From assembly GCF_014202575.1 (NCBI RefSeq), contig NZ_JACHHB010000011.1:1-64000 (forward strand): a stretch of 64,000 bases of DNA, in the 5' to 3' direction. The stretch comes from Texcoconibacillus texcoconensis. Its GTDB lineage: Bacteria; Bacillota; Bacilli; Bacillales; Salisediminibacteriaceae. The translations under genes were made by a program, and so were the position numbers. Each line of letters opens with the position of its first letter. Position 1 is the first letter of the stretch. Under the pieces are notes generated by a model. The model was given only the letters and a program-made list of their open reading frames with translations. It did no database searches and had not been told where the DNA came from. Below are positions 27,655 through 37,416 of this stretch, piece after piece.

Positions 27655-28848
27655 TTAACGATGAAGAACTTCCCGAATACGCTCGAGTGCCCATTCTAAA
27701 TCTTCTTCTGAAATGATCAGCGGTGGAGCAAAACGAATGACATTTTCATGTGTTTCTTTACAAAGTAGCCCTTTTTCTTTCAATTGTTCACAATAAGCAC
27801 GAGCCGGTTCAGTTAGTTCCACACCAATGAATAGTCCTTTTCCACGTACTTCACGAACCTTTGGATGATCAATCTTTCCAAGCTCTGCTTTGAAGTAATC
27901 TCCTAGGCGAATAGATCTATCAACTAACTTTTCATCTTCTATTACTTCCAAAGCTGCGACAGCTGTAGCACTTGCTAATGGATTCCCTCCAAATGTCGAA
28001 CCGTGAGAGCCAGGGTCGAACACACCGAGAATGTCGTCATTGGCAACCACTGCTGAAATCGGCATCACCCCACCACCTAAGGCCTTACCTAAAATATACA
28101 TGTCAGGGGTAACCCCTTCCCAATCACAAGCAAACATCTTCCCTGAACGCCCCAGTCCAGATTGAATTTCATCAGCTACATAAAGAACATTTTCTTCCTT
28201 ACATAAGTCGTAAGCTTGCTTTAAAAAGCCTGCTGGCGGAATATTAACACCCGCTTCTCCTTGTATCGGTTCAAAAAGAAACGCAGCTGTATTCGGTGTT
28301 ATTGCCGCTTTTAATGCATCGATATCACCGTAAGGGACAACTTTAATCCCTGGTAACATTGGACCGAAGCCTCTTTTATACTTTTCATTAGAGGAAAGGG
28401 AAACCGCTGTCATTGTACGGCCATGAAAGTTATCTTCACAGACGATGATCTCCGCTTCGTCTCGAGCAACACCTTTTACTTCATATGCCCAGCGGCGAAC
28501 GGCCTTCACTGCCGTTTCCACCGCTTCGGCACCTGTATTCATAGGAAGAACACGATTTTTATTTGTTAGTTGAACAACTTTTTCATAAAAGCGATTTAAT
28601 TGATCATTATGAAAAGCCCTCGATGTTAAGGTGATTTTATCTGCCTGCTCTTTTAGGGCTTGAATAATCTTCGGATGCCGATGCCCTTGGTTTAATGCTG
28701 AATACGCACTAAGCATATCGATATACTTATTTCCCTCAGGATCTTCAACCCAAGACCCTTCCGCTTTTGAGATCACAATTGGTAACGGTATATAATTTCG
28801 CGCGCCATATCGATCGGTTTGCTCAATAATTCGATCAGAAATACTCAT
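27655..28848 (-). CDS. rocD: Ornithine aminotransferase
   Basis: A 397-residue class III aminotransferase that converts ornithine and 2-oxoglutarate to glutamate semialdehyde and glutamate. The PLP lysine is in [10 protein letters not shown], and [14 protein letters not shown] and [10 protein letters not shown] are typical. It lies 37 bp after pruA. Confidence 0.94.
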   Translation of the reverse strand: MSISDRIIEQTDRYGARNYIPLPIVISKAEGSWVEDPEGNKYIDMLSAYSALNQGHRHPKIIQALKEQADKITLTSRAFHNDQLNRFYEKVVQLTNKNRVLPMNTGAEAVETAVKAVRRWAYEVKGVARDEAEIIVCEDNFHGRTMTAVSLSSNEKYKRGFGPMLPGIKVVPYGDIDALKAAITPNTAAFLFEPIQGEAGVNIPPAGFLKQAYDLCKEENVLYVADEIQSGLGRSGKMFACDWEGVTPDMYILGKALGGGVMPISAVVANDDILGVFDPGSHGSTFGGNPLASATAVAALEVIEDEKLVDRSIRLGDYFKAELGKIDHPKVREVRGKGLFIGVELTEPARAYCEQLKEKGLLCKETHENVIRFAPPLIISEEDLEWALERIREVLHR

Positions 28849-28885
28849 GATACCGCTCCTTCTCTATTATGATATGGTCTTCCAT

Positions 28886-30430
28886 TTAAAATTGATCGCT
28901 TATCGTTTTCGCTTGCAAGAAGTGCAACAGGTAATCCGGCCCACCAGCCTTTGAATCTGTTCCTGACATATTAAAACCACCAAATGGTTGATAACCTACA
29001 ATCGCTGCTGTACAACCTCGATTAAAGTACAAGTTGCCGACGTGGAATTCCTCACGTGCTTGCTCTAGATGTGCACGGTTGTTAGAAATGACCGCCCCAG
29101 TTAATCCGTAAACGGTGTTGTTTGCGACATCAATAGCCTCATCAAAATCTTTCGCTTTAGAAAATGCAACCACCGGACCAAAGATCTCTTCTTGCATCAT
29201 ACGTGCTTGTGGATCTAAATCTGCAAAGACAGTTGGTTGTACGAAGTATCCTTTAGAAACCTCCCCCTCGCCACCGACCATAAGGCGGCCTTCTTCTTTG
29301 CCTAGATCCATATAGCGCATAATCTTGTCATACCCTGCTTGGTCGATCACCGGACCCATGTACGTGTTATAATCTGTCGGATCACCAACTGTAACCTCTT
29401 TTGTCTTCGCGACAACTTTATCTAGTAGCTCATCGTATACATCTTCGTGGGCAACGACGCGGGAGCATGCTGAACATTTCTGACCAGAAAAACCGTAAGC
29501 TGAGTAAATAATTGCATCTGTCGCTACATCTAAATCTGAGTCGCTATCAACAATAATCGTATCCTTACCACCCATCTCTGCAACGACACGTTTTAGCCAA
29601 ATTTGCCCTTCTTGTACTTTAGCCGCACGCTCATGTATACGTAAGCCAACTTCCTTTGAGCCTGTGAAATTAATAAAGCGAGTATTAGGGTGATCGACGA
29701 GATAGTCACCTACCTCTGAACCACTTCCTGGAATAAAATTCACGACACCAGCTGGCATCCCTGCTTGTTCCAAGACTTCTACAAATTTATAGGAAATCAC
29801 CGGTGCATTACTTGCTGGTTTCAACAATACTGTATTTCCTGCTACCGCGGGTCCGATCGTTGTCCCTGCCATAATCGCAAATGCTAAGTTCCAAGGGGAA
29901 ATTGTCACCCCAACACCAAGCGGAATATAACGGAATTCATTATGCTCAATCGGACGGCTATTGATCGGTATTCCATCTTTTAATCGGATCATTTGACGCG
30001 CATAATATTCTAAAAAGTCAATCGCTTCCGCTGTGTCGGCATCTGCATCAACCCACGGCTTTCCTACCTCATAAACAAGCCAAGATGAAAATTCATGCTT
30101 ACGTCGCTTAATCATCGCCGAAGCACGAAATAGCACATTAGCTCGTGCTTCCGGGTCCCATTTACGCCACGTTTTAAACGCCTTGTTTGCCGACTGCATC
30201 GCCTTTTCTGCTAATTTTTGATCTGCTTTGGACACTTTTCCAACTACTTCATTCGTTGCTGGGTTTTCAGAAACAATTTTCTCTTCAGTCGTCATTCTTT
30301 CTCCACCGATGACGAGTGGATATTCCTTACCTAGTTCCGCCTTAACTTTACGAAGTGCTGTTTCAAACTCCTCACGATTTTGTTTAATTGAAAAGTCTGT
30401 AAATGGTTCATGTGTGTAAGTAACAACCAT
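28886..30430 (-). CDS. pruA: 1-pyrroline-5-carboxylate dehydrogenase
   Basis: A 514-residue RocA/PruA-type aldehyde dehydrogenase that oxidises P5C to glutamate. The catalytic cysteine is in [12 protein letters not shown], the base in VVAEMGGKD, and NFTGSKEVG is the NAD-binding turn. The ATG at 30430 follows GGGAGGAG. It is the first gene of the cluster, with a CcpA site directly upstream. Confidence 0.94.
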   Translation of the reverse strand: MVVTYTHEPFTDFSIKQNREEFETALRKVKAELGKEYPLVIGGERMTTEEKIVSENPATNEVVGKVSKADQKLAEKAMQSANKAFKTWRKWDPEARANVLFRASAMIKRRKHEFSSWLVYEVGKPWVDADADTAEAIDFLEYYARQMIRLKDGIPINSRPIEHNEFRYIPLGVGVTISPWNLAFAIMAGTTIGPAVAGNTVLLKPASNAPVISYKFVEVLEQAGMPAGVVNFIPGSGSEVGDYLVDHPNTRFINFTGSKEVGLRIHERAAKVQEGQIWLKRVVAEMGGKDTIIVDSDSDLDVATDAIIYSAYGFSGQKCSACSRVVAHEDVYDELLDKVVAKTKEVTVGDPTDYNTYMGPVIDQAGYDKIMRYMDLGKEEGRLMVGGEGEVSKGYFVQPTVFADLDPQARMMQEEIFGPVVAFSKAKDFDEAIDVANNTVYGLTGAVISNNRAHLEQAREEFHVGNLYFNRGCTAAIVGYQPFGGFNMSGTDSKAGGPDYLLHFLQAKTISDQF

Positions 30431-30454
30431 AGACAAAACACTCCTCCCTACAAA

Positions 30455-30469
30455 ATGGAAACGCTTCCA
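30455..30469. promoter_or_regulatory. CcpA cre site upstream of pruA
   Basis: ATGGAAACGCTTCCA matches the cre consensus WTGNAANCGNWNNCW at every position and is almost fully palindromic. It lies 25 bp before the pruA start. It predicts carbon catabolite repression of proline/arginine degradation. Confidence 0.85.
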
Positions 30470-30572
30470 GATTAACGCCCGTCCCTACCGCTAACAGTAG
30501 TAAAACAGGCTAACAACTGAGAATTAGTAGGTAAAACTCGCAATGTCGAATACGAGGTGAATACTCACCAAT

Positions 30573-30632
30573 AAAAAAGCTGGTGTTATTAGGAGTTTAT
30601 GATTCTCTCCTTGTTATAACACCAGCTTTTAT
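30573..30632. terminator. Terminator after fruA
   Basis: AAAGCTGGTGTTAT and ATAACACCAGCTTT form a 14-bp stem; the inner arm AGGAG/CTCCT extends it. T-rich runs flank both sides, so it could act in both directions between fruA and the pruA operon. Confidence 0.85.
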
Positions 30633-30646
30633 CATATTTTAGTATT

Positions 30647-32533
30647 TTATTTGATCGGTTTCTTCCAAAAACCTACCATCAATGCCGTAACTACTGCTCC
30701 AGTTAAAATCGCAATCATATATAAGAGCCAACTACCTTCTACAAATGGTGATACAAACAAACCACCGTGTGGAGCCATTAAACCAATATTAAACAACATT
30801 GATAGGGCACCCGCGATAGATGAACCTACGATAATTGAAGGAATCACTCTACCTGGGTCAGCTGCAGCAAACGGAATCGCTCCTTCGGTAATGAATGACG
30901 CACCGAGCACATAATTTGTTTTTCCTGCGTCCGCTTCTTCTTTGGTAAATTTACGCTTAAAGACAGTCGTAGCAATCGCCAAACCGAGTGGTGGTACCAT
31001 TCCACCTGCCATAATCGCAGCGTGAGGACCAAAAGTACCCGCTTCAATCATCGCTAAACCGAAAGCAAAGGCCGTTTTGTTAACAGGACCGCCCATGTCG
31101 ACAGCCATCATGCCACCGAGAATGAGACCTAGTATCGCCGCATTAGCACCTGTCATGCCACCTAACCAATTCTCAAGTGCCATCATAATCGTACCAATTG
31201 GTTCAATAATGATAAAATGCATCGATAAACCTACAATTAAGATACTAAATAACGGATATAAAAGTACGGTTTTAATGCCATCTAAAGATTGAGGGAGATT
31301 TTTAAATACGCGCTTTAACCAAAGAACAACGTAACCAGCTAAAAACCCGGCAATAATACCACCCAAAAATCCAGCTTGCATTTCATCAGGACCTGTTGTT
31401 GACATGTAACCACCAATCATACCAGGAGCAAAACCTGGACGATCAGCAATACTCATCGCAATAAAACCTGCTAAAACAGCTACCATTAACGCTAATGCGT
31501 GTCCACCACCGATGGAACCAAGTGCTTCTGCTAATGGGTGCTCAGATTCGATACCAAACATAAATGATAAGGCAACGAGAATACCGCCACCAACGACGAA
31601 TGGCAACATGTTTGAAACACCATTCATTAAATGTTTATAAAAGCCTGCACCGCCACTGCTACTCTGTCCTTCTTGCGCCTCTTCTTGATCATTTTCCCCT
31701 TGATAAATCGGGGCATCTCCGTTGATTACTTGTTGGATTAACTCTCCTGGACGTTTCATCCCGTCGGTTACTCCACGTTGTAAAACTGTTTTTCCTTTAA
31801 ATGCAGATAAATCAACTTTCGTATCTGCAGCAACAATGATTCCTTCAGCTTCTGCTATGTCTTGTTCCGTCAAACGGTTTTTGACGCCATCAGATCCGTT
31901 CGTTTGAACTTTCAGGTTTACACGCATTTCTTGCCCTTTTTCTTTTAACGCATCAGCTGCCATATACGTATGAGCAATGCCTGTCGGGCAACCAGTGATC
32001 GCAAGAACTTTTCTTTCTGCTTGCCCACTTTTCGCCTCGGCACTTGTATGATGCACTCTTTCTTCACTATCAAGTTTTTCCTTTTCTTTCTTGTCTACCG
32101 CTTTTAAAATCTCATCCTCTGTTGTTGCTTCTAGCACTTCTTTTCTAAATGATGCATCCATTAGAAGCGTTGACAACCTTGATAATGCTTGTAAATGCGC
32201 ATCGTTAGCTCCTTCTGGGGCAGCGATCATAAATATAAGGTGCACCGGTTGATTATCTAACGAATCAAAATCAACGCCTTTTTTTGTACGACCTAATGCG
32301 ATCGTCGCCTCTTTTACAGCACTGGACTTTGCGTGCGGAATCGCTACACCTTCACCCACACCAGTACTACTTTGACTCTCTCGTTCTAAAATGCTGCCTT
32401 TAAAAGCGTTATGATCGTCAATTCTTTTCTTTTCAGATAAACAAGTAACCATTTCGTCAATAACTGTTTCTTTCGTTTCACTCTGTAAATCAAGAATGAT
32501 TGTTTCTTTAAGTAACAGTTCAGTAATTTTCAT
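30647..32533 (-). CDS. fruA: PTS fructose transporter EIIABC
   Basis: A 628-residue fusion in order IIA (1-145, phospho-His67 in VAIPHAK), IIB (around 173-275, phospho-Cys182 in AITGCPTGIAHTY) and membrane IIC (around 305-628). It imports fructose as fructose-1-phosphate. The ATG at 32533 follows a purine-rich site; an ORF extension of three codons is possible. It follows fruK after 15 bp. Confidence 0.95.
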   Translation of the reverse strand: MKITELLLKETIILDLQSETKETVIDEMVTCLSEKKRIDDHNAFKGSILERESQSSTGVGEGVAIPHAKSSAVKEATIALGRTKKGVDFDSLDNQPVHLIFMIAAPEGANDAHLQALSRLSTLLMDASFRKEVLEATTEDEILKAVDKKEKEKLDSEERVHHTSAEAKSGQAERKVLAITGCPTGIAHTYMAADALKEKGQEMRVNLKVQTNGSDGVKNRLTEQDIAEAEGIIVAADTKVDLSAFKGKTVLQRGVTDGMKRPGELIQQVINGDAPIYQGENDQEEAQEGQSSSGGAGFYKHLMNGVSNMLPFVVGGGILVALSFMFGIESEHPLAEALGSIGGGHALALMVAVLAGFIAMSIADRPGFAPGMIGGYMSTTGPDEMQAGFLGGIIAGFLAGYVVLWLKRVFKNLPQSLDGIKTVLLYPLFSILIVGLSMHFIIIEPIGTIMMALENWLGGMTGANAAILGLILGGMMAVDMGGPVNKTAFAFGLAMIEAGTFGPHAAIMAGGMVPPLGLAIATTVFKRKFTKEEADAGKTNYVLGASFITEGAIPFAAADPGRVIPSIIVGSSIAGALSMLFNIGLMAPHGGLFVSPFVEGSWLLYMIAILTGAVVTALMVGFWKKPIK

Positions 32534-32548
32534 CCCTCTCACCCTTTC

Positions 32549-33478
32549 TTACAACGAAGATTTTCTTCTAACATTTACTTGAATTTGTTTCTCTAAGTTT
32601 TGGACGTCCTCTGCTTGACAAAGCCCTTGAGAAAAAGCTGTCGCACTCCCTGCTGCTACGGCTTTAATAAAGGCCTTTTGCAAACTATCGGTATTTGACA
32701 TTCCCGTGAGAAAGCCAGCAACCATTGAGTCACCAGAACCAACGGTATGAATCGGCTGGCCACTTGGGGCCTTAGCTCTTAAAATCTCGTTATCTGATAA
32801 TAAAATGGCCCCTTGACCTCCCATAGAAATAAGAACGTGCTGAATACTTGATTCCTCTTGTAGTTTTTGACCGTAGTAATAAACGTCTTCTTCATTTTTG
32901 ATCTCGACATCGTACAATTCGCCTAATTCATGGTGGTTTGGTTTAATAAAATGCGGACTTGCAAGAAGTGATTCTTTTAGTGCATCACCACTAGTATCGA
33001 TATAAACGAGAATACCCTTGCTCTCAAGACCATTGACGATGTCTCGATAAATCGATGGTGGCAGCGTTTTAGGCACACTTCCCGCTAACACAAGCACATC
33101 CCCTGCTTCCAAATCGTTTAACTTATTTAATAAAAGCGTTTGATCCGTGTCGGTAATCGCCGGGGACGGACCATTGATTTCTGTCTCTCTTTGACTTTGT
33201 ACCTTCATGTTGATACGGGTATCACCTTCGACCCGTACAAAATCAGTGTTAATTTTTTCTTCAGCTAACGCATCGGAAATGTATTTTCCTGTAAACCCAC
33301 CAGCAAACCCCGTCGCTACACTATTGATGTTCAATCGTTTCAACACTCGCGAAACATTAATTCCTTTACCACCTGGGTACTTTTCATCAGAGCGCGCGCG
33401 ATTCACTTCACCGACTTGAAGAGAATCAAGATTGACAACATAATCGACTGCTGGGTTAAGTGTCACGGTATATATCAT
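32549..33478 (-). CDS. fruK: 1-phosphofructokinase
   Basis: A 309-residue PfkB-family kinase making fructose-1,6-bisphosphate. Motifs are PGGKGINVSRVLKRL and the anion hole/catalytic base segment VGSGDSMVAGF. Its ATG overlaps the fruR stop (ATGA). Confidence 0.95.
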   Translation of the reverse strand: MIYTVTLNPAVDYVVNLDSLQVGEVNRARSDEKYPGGKGINVSRVLKRLNINSVATGFAGGFTGKYISDALAEEKINTDFVRVEGDTRINMKVQSQRETEINGPSPAITDTDQTLLLNKLNDLEAGDVLVLAGSVPKTLPPSIYRDIVNGLESKGILVYIDTSGDALKESLLASPHFIKPNHHELGELYDVEIKNEEDVYYYGQKLQEESSIQHVLISMGGQGAILLSDNEILRAKAPSGQPIHTVGSGDSMVAGFLTGMSNTDSLQKAFIKAVAAGSATAFSQGLCQAEDVQNLEKQIQVNVRRKSSL

Positions 33479-34230
33479 TGTTGAACCACCTTTACTTCTG
33501 TAAGTTCTGCTAACTTCTTAAGTTGCTCCTCAGGTGTTGCACTAGATGTCACAACCGTCGCGGATGTCACTGAAACAATTTTTGTAAAAGCGACTTCACC
33601 CAATTTTGTGTGATCGACTAAAAAGTAACAATTTCGTGAAAGCGAGTGTGCCGTCGCCTTCACAACTGCTTCTTCAGGGTCTGGTGTTGTAAAGCCCATT
33701 TCTGAATGGATCCCATTCGCCCCGAGAAAACAATGATCAAAACGATAAGATGTTAACGTTTCGACAGCTTTCGCACCAACGAGTGCGGACGTCTTTCCTT
33801 TGACTTTCCCACCTGTCACATACGTTTCAATTCCTGCTTCGATGAGTTTTGCAACATTGGATACTCCATTTGTCACGACGACGACATCACGCCCTTTAAG
33901 ATAAGGAATCAATTCCAGTGTCGTCGTTCCAGCATCTAGATATAAACAATCTCCATCCTTGACCAAATCTGCAGCAAATTTTGCAATCGCTTGTTTCTCT
34001 TGTTTATTCCTTGTCGTTTTTTCTTCCATTGTTAATTCTTCTTGACCACTTTTTAACAGTGCCGCTCCTCCGTGAATTCGTTTAAGTCGACCGTTCTCTT
34101 CCATATCCGTTAAATCACGACGGATCGTTGACTCTGAAGCACCTGTTATTTGAACAAAATCGTGTATAGCTGCTGTCTCTTTTTCCTCTAATACTTCTAA
34201 AATCTTTTGTTGCCTCTCGATTGTTAACAC
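33475..34230 (-). CDS. fruR: DeoR-family repressor of the fru operon
   Basis: A 251-residue DeoR regulator. The N-terminal helix-turn-helix is ASESTIRRDLTDMEENGRL and the C-terminal sensor domain is of the phosphosugar-isomerase type (LYLDAGTTTLELIPYL). It presumably responds to fructose-1-phosphate. The start is GTG behind GGAGGTG. It is the first gene of fruR-fruK-fruA. Confidence 0.92.
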   Translation of the reverse strand: MLTIERQQKILEVLEEKETAAIHDFVQITGASESTIRRDLTDMEENGRLKRIHGGAALLKSGQEELTMEEKTTRNKQEKQAIAKFAADLVKDGDCLYLDAGTTTLELIPYLKGRDVVVVTNGVSNVAKLIEAGIETYVTGGKVKGKTSALVGAKAVETLTSYRFDHCFLGANGIHSEMGFTTPDPEEAVVKATAHSLSRNCYFLVDHTKLGEVAFTKIVSVTSATVVTSSATPEEQLKKLAELTEVKVVQQ

Positions 34231-34262
34231 GAGAACACCTCCTGTGAACCGCTTACATCATG

Positions 34263-34291
34263 ATCATACAACAAAAATCAATCACAATCAA
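34263..34291 (-). promoter_or_regulatory. Sigma-A promoter of the fru operon
   Basis: On the minus strand TTGATT (34286-34291), 17 bp, then TATGAT (34263-34268), about 33 bp before fruR. Confidence 0.65.
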
Positions 34292-34360
34292 TCATTTTCG
34301 GTCATTTAGATTAAAGAAACAGTCACAATCACCACAAAATGATCAAAAACAATCACCCAT
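34276..34360. promoter_or_regulatory. Repeated candidate FruR operators
   Basis: On the minus strand the core TGATTGT recurs as GTGATTGTTTTTGATCA, GTGATTGTGACTGTTTC and TGATTGTGATTGATTTTTG, spread over and upstream of the fru promoter. DeoR-family regulators commonly bind such direct repeats. Confidence 0.5.
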
Positions 34361-34409
34361 AAGCTTTAGGATATCCAACCATCTTCCTCTCGACTTCAAA
34401 ACGTTTGGA

Positions 34410-34451
34410 CAAAAAAACGTCAGGAAATGATATTAGATCATTCCCCGACGC
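34410..34451 (-). terminator. Terminator after membrane hydrolase gene
   Basis: CGTCGGGGAATGAT and ATCATTTCCTGACG pair over about 13 bp, followed by TTTTTTT on the minus strand. It lies 110 bp past the stop; nothing else is visible in that gap. Confidence 0.75.
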
Positions 34452-34564
34452 TTCTTCTTTTTTAACGTACTTCCGAAATACACCAGGCTATTATGGCTGT
34501 CGAAATATCAACAAAAATTTCCTTTTTTATTTCCTGGGAAACAATATTCGACGTTTGCCCTCAT

Positions 34565-35506
34565 TTATGATGATGAATCGTCAAGCTCTCCCCAATCTGT
34601 CTCATGTTTCTCTACGTCTGGCAATTCAAACTCTAAGTCTTGTGTTTTCTCAATGAATTCAAATAAAATCGCTTGTCCGCCACGGAACAACCTTGGGTCA
34701 TACAACCCTAACACTTCATCATCATCGACAATAACAACAAAAGGAGCCCAATCATAAAGTGTCTCTGCTTCTGGGTTTTCCTCAAATAATAAATCTAAAT
34801 TCGCTGATTCGTGGCTATCGATCTCCTCTTGTAAAATAGCCTCACCCCAAGCCGTCGTTTGATAGATGTCGACTCGACCGTCAGACTTGCCGACAAAAGT
34901 GAAATGCCATGGCTTGAAACTAGCTGCCAATGCTTGTTCGTCATATACATCGCTATAATTTTGATAAATCAGATACCCTTGGGCTGTTTGGATAGCGAAG
35001 TGAGCAATGATAAAAATCCATACAATTTTATAAACAACATGCGGCTGTTTTTTTAACCATTTATGTGCAATAAAACCTGCTAACATGATCCCCCAAACGA
35101 CAAAATCGATAATAGGGATTGTACCAAAGGTGATCCGAACTGATGAAAATGGCTCAAAATAGCCCGTTCCCCAAGCATTAAATAAATCAGTCGTATTATG
35201 GATGAAAACCGCTAGCATCCCCATCCAAAAAAGCCGCTTATCTCCGACTCCCCAAATAAATCGGCTTAGCCAATAAATCAATGCAGCCCACACCGGAACC
35301 ATGAAAATCGAATGGGTGATGCCTCGGTGCCACATCTGATACTGGCCACTTGTATCCCAAAGTTGCGAAATCACATCGATATCAGGAATTTGGCTTCCGA
35401 CAATGGTTGTAAATAATAACGCTTTTTTTGCATCTTTTGACCATTCATTTTTATTAACAGAACCGTAAAGCGTTAAACCGAAAAGGGTATGTGTTACAGT
35501 ATCCAA
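34565..35506 (-). CDS. YdjM/YfhP-type membrane-bound metal-dependent hydrolase
   Basis: A 313-residue LexA-binding, inner-membrane-associated hydrolase-like (DUF457) protein. Five or so membrane segments fill the first 180 residues. Conserved polar motifs are DTVTHTLFG, QIPDIDV and MWHRGITHSIF, likely metal ligands. The C-terminal third is soluble and acidic. The start is TTG at 35506 after GAGGTG. Activity has not been defined for this family, to my knowledge. Confidence 0.82.
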   Translation of the reverse strand: MDTVTHTLFGLTLYGSVNKNEWSKDAKKALLFTTIVGSQIPDIDVISQLWDTSGQYQMWHRGITHSIFMVPVWAALIYWLSRFIWGVGDKRLFWMGMLAVFIHNTTDLFNAWGTGYFEPFSSVRITFGTIPIIDFVVWGIMLAGFIAHKWLKKQPHVVYKIVWIFIIAHFAIQTAQGYLIYQNYSDVYDEQALAASFKPWHFTFVGKSDGRVDIYQTTAWGEAILQEEIDSHESANLDLLFEENPEAETLYDWAPFVVIVDDDEVLGLYDPRLFRGGQAILFEFIEKTQDLEFELPDVEKHETDWGELDDSSS

Positions 35507-35612
35507 CAAATTCACCTCTGTATTGTCTCAATTATGCAAGGATCTCTTAGTGATATTACCATTTCAATCTCAACTCAAACACAAGTTAATCGGGTACTAT
35601 AAGCAATGTATT

Positions 35613-35643
35613 TTAAAAAAAAGAGCTGGATACAAAGTATCCA
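35613..35643 (-). terminator. Terminator after rsiX
   Basis: TGGATAC and GTATCCA with a 3-nt loop, then GCTCTTTTTTTT on the minus strand, 117 bp past the rsiX stop. Confidence 0.7.
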
Positions 35644-35759
35644 CCCCTTCGGTCATAAACTCTACTTGTTCTCAATCTAATCTTGAACTTCCACACAACT
35701 AAATCGAAACCTCTAATTACCATGAACAGTGTTTGAATATGTGAAAGTATGTTTATATG

Positions 35760-36536
35760 TTACCCTAATTCATCTTGTTTAATTTCATCAACAACCCAAT
35801 TGTCACCATCAAATGTTAACACGTAAATGATATTCACATGACCGAACATTTCATTGTCATGTTCTTGTATTACGTGGTACTCCTCAGTTGAAACTTCTTC
35901 GACATCATATGGTTCTTCTTCATTCAACCATATTGGAGCATCCATTGCGAGGATATATAATTCATCACCGTCTTCTTGAAAATACATATCCACATGGCTT
36001 TTCGCTAAGTCTTCAGACATAACCGTTGTAAAATGAGACAATAAGTCATCTTTTGACTCGAAACTTGCTACCTTTCCATCTTCACCTGCACGATCAACAA
36101 TATCCATAAATATGCTTTCATATTCGTCCAAAACTTGCATGACATCATCGACTTCCTTTTCTTGAACCCGTTCTGTTTGTATTCCCATATCTATATCTTC
36201 TTCCACCGTTTCGTTGACTTCGCCTGTTTCTTCACTAACTTCTGACTGTTCACTTTCTTCCTCAACATCCATTGTCATCAATTGATCATTATTTATCTCA
36301 TCTTGCTCTGGGATCATTCCCGGAACAATAATGATACCCAAAATTACCGCGGCTGTTGCGGCCAAACTCGGTATTAACCAAGGAAAGCGCTGTTTACGGC
36401 GAGACTTTTGTTTTTCGTCGGTCCTCTGCTGAACTTTGTGAAAGATTTCTGCCTTTGAACGGTGATCCTTTACATCGGGGAATTGGTCAAGTTGTTTCTC
36501 TACCCTCTTGTCTGTCCATTTTTCCCGTCGCTTCAT
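35760..36536 (-). CDS. rsiX: Anti-sigma-X factor RsiX
   Basis: A 258-residue single-pass membrane protein. The cytoplasmic N-terminus (KQLDQFPDVKDHRSKAEIFHKVQQR) resembles B. subtilis RsiX (LPAVKDHRS). One membrane helix covers around 50-70, followed by a very acidic extracytoplasmic domain. It presumably holds sigma-X at the membrane. Its ATG overlaps the sigX stop (ATGA) with GAAGGAGG upstream. Confidence 0.85.
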   Translation of the reverse strand: MKRREKWTDKRVEKQLDQFPDVKDHRSKAEIFHKVQQRTDEKQKSRRKQRFPWLIPSLAATAAVILGIIIVPGMIPEQDEINNDQLMTMDVEEESEQSEVSEETGEVNETVEEDIDMGIQTERVQEKEVDDVMQVLDEYESIFMDIVDRAGEDGKVASFESKDDLLSHFTTVMSEDLAKSHVDMYFQEDGDELYILAMDAPIWLNEEEPYDVEEVSTEEYHVIQEHDNEMFGHVNIIYVLTFDGDNWVVDEIKQDELG

Positions 36537-37078
36537 CGGCTCACCTCCTTCAATTCTTGGTCATCGTAGTCAGATAAATGTTTTTTCAATTTTTGAATCG
36601 CACGGTGTTGCGTCGTTTTCACTTTACTCTCTGTCCACCCAAGCACTTCTGCAGTTTCATTAATTGACAAACCTTGCAAATATCGCAAAACGATAACCTG
36701 TTGCTGATCAATACGACAACGACGTAGTTGTTTGTAAACATCTTTCATTTCATCACGTTGTATAACAATTTCTTCAGGTAACGGCTCTGAATCACTCACT
36801 TCAAAATCTCGTTCGTGAACATCAAACCATTTGCCTAACCATCTTCGTTTTTGACGATTTTGCTTTCTTATCCAATCAACCGCTACGTGCTTGGCGATCG
36901 AATAAAGCCAGGTCTTCTCACTACTCTCCCCTTTAAATTCATCATAAGAGTGGAGGACTTTGATATAGACTTCTTGAACTAATTCTTCCGCTACTTCACG
37001 ATTGCGAACCATATAAAAAATATATTGGAATAACATTTGGTGATAATGATCATAAATCCGTTCAAACTTTTCATGCAC
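36533..37078 (-). CDS. sigX: ECF sigma factor SigX
   Basis: A 181-residue ECF sigma factor closely resembling B. subtilis SigX: FYMVRNREVAEELVQEVYIKVL, SSEKTWLYSIAKHVAVDWIRKQ and TESKVKTTQHRAIQKLKKH. In B. subtilis SigX controls envelope charge and antimicrobial-peptide resistance genes. The start is GTG at 37078 behind GAGGGGGG. An SigX-type promoter stands 29-54 bp upstream. Unlike B. subtilis, no resABCDE genes flank it. Confidence 0.92.
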   Translation of the reverse strand: MHEKFERIYDHYHQMLFQYIFYMVRNREVAEELVQEVYIKVLHSYDEFKGESSEKTWLYSIAKHVAVDWIRKQNRQKRRWLGKWFDVHERDFEVSDSEPLPEEIVIQRDEMKDVYKQLRRCRIDQQQVIVLRYLQGLSINETAEVLGWTESKVKTTQHRAIQKLKKHLSDYDDQELKEVSR

Positions 37079-37106
37079 ACGAATCCCCCCTCTCCACATT
37101 ACGTTT

Positions 37107-37132
37107 GTCGTCTTATCCTTCATTTCGTTACA
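37107..37132 (-). promoter_or_regulatory. SigX-type autoregulatory promoter
   Basis: On the minus strand TGTAAC (37127-37132), 16 bp, then CGAC (37107-37110). This matches the SigX/ECF consensus TGTAAC-N16-17-CGAC and lies directly before sigX. Confidence 0.8.
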
Positions 37133-37146
37133 GAAAAGAGAAGCAA

Positions 37147-37239
37147 TTAACTAAAAAAGGCCCAAACCCAAAATAGTATGGCTCCTAAAAACCCTATGCC
37201 TAACAATAGAAATGCTAATTTTGTATTTGAGAGTTTCAT
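37147..37239 (-). CDS. 30-residue putative membrane peptide upstream of sigX
   Basis: An ATG at 37239 opens MKLSNTKLAFLLLGIGFLGA then ILFWVWAFFS and stops. The peptide has two Lys residues at the front and one hydrophobic helix to the end. GGAG lies 3 bp before the ATG, with a further AAGGA upstream. It ends 15 bp before the -35 of the sigX promoter, so it would be on a separate or read-through transcript. I do not recognise the family; it could be a chance ORF. Confidence 0.4.
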   Translation of the reverse strand: MKLSNTKLAFLLLGIGFLGAILFWVWAFFS

Positions 37240-37358
37240 TCTCCATTCATCCTTTCCTTATATATATTCATTGCCTCTTGAAACTTTAGTACAAGCATTA
37301 GTTGCGAATTTAAAAATATTTTATCTCTTCCATACCTTTAAAAAAAGAGATAAACGAG

Positions 37359-37400
37359 CCATCATCACAAAACGTTTTGCTCGATGACGCTCATTTACCT
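37359..37400 (-). terminator. Possible terminator after gbsR
   Basis: GCGTCATC and GATGATGGC arms on the minus strand flank AAAACGTTTT, followed within a few bases by TCTCTTTTTTT. The arms pair imperfectly. A second inverted repeat, TTTATCTCTT/AAGAGATAAA, overlaps the T-tract. Confidence 0.4.
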
Positions 37401-37416
37401 CAAAATAATTTCCCTA

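Noticed and set aside
34242-34256. cre site at the fruR start
   Set aside because: TGTAAGCGGTTCACA looks similar but breaks the consensus near its 3' end by one position.
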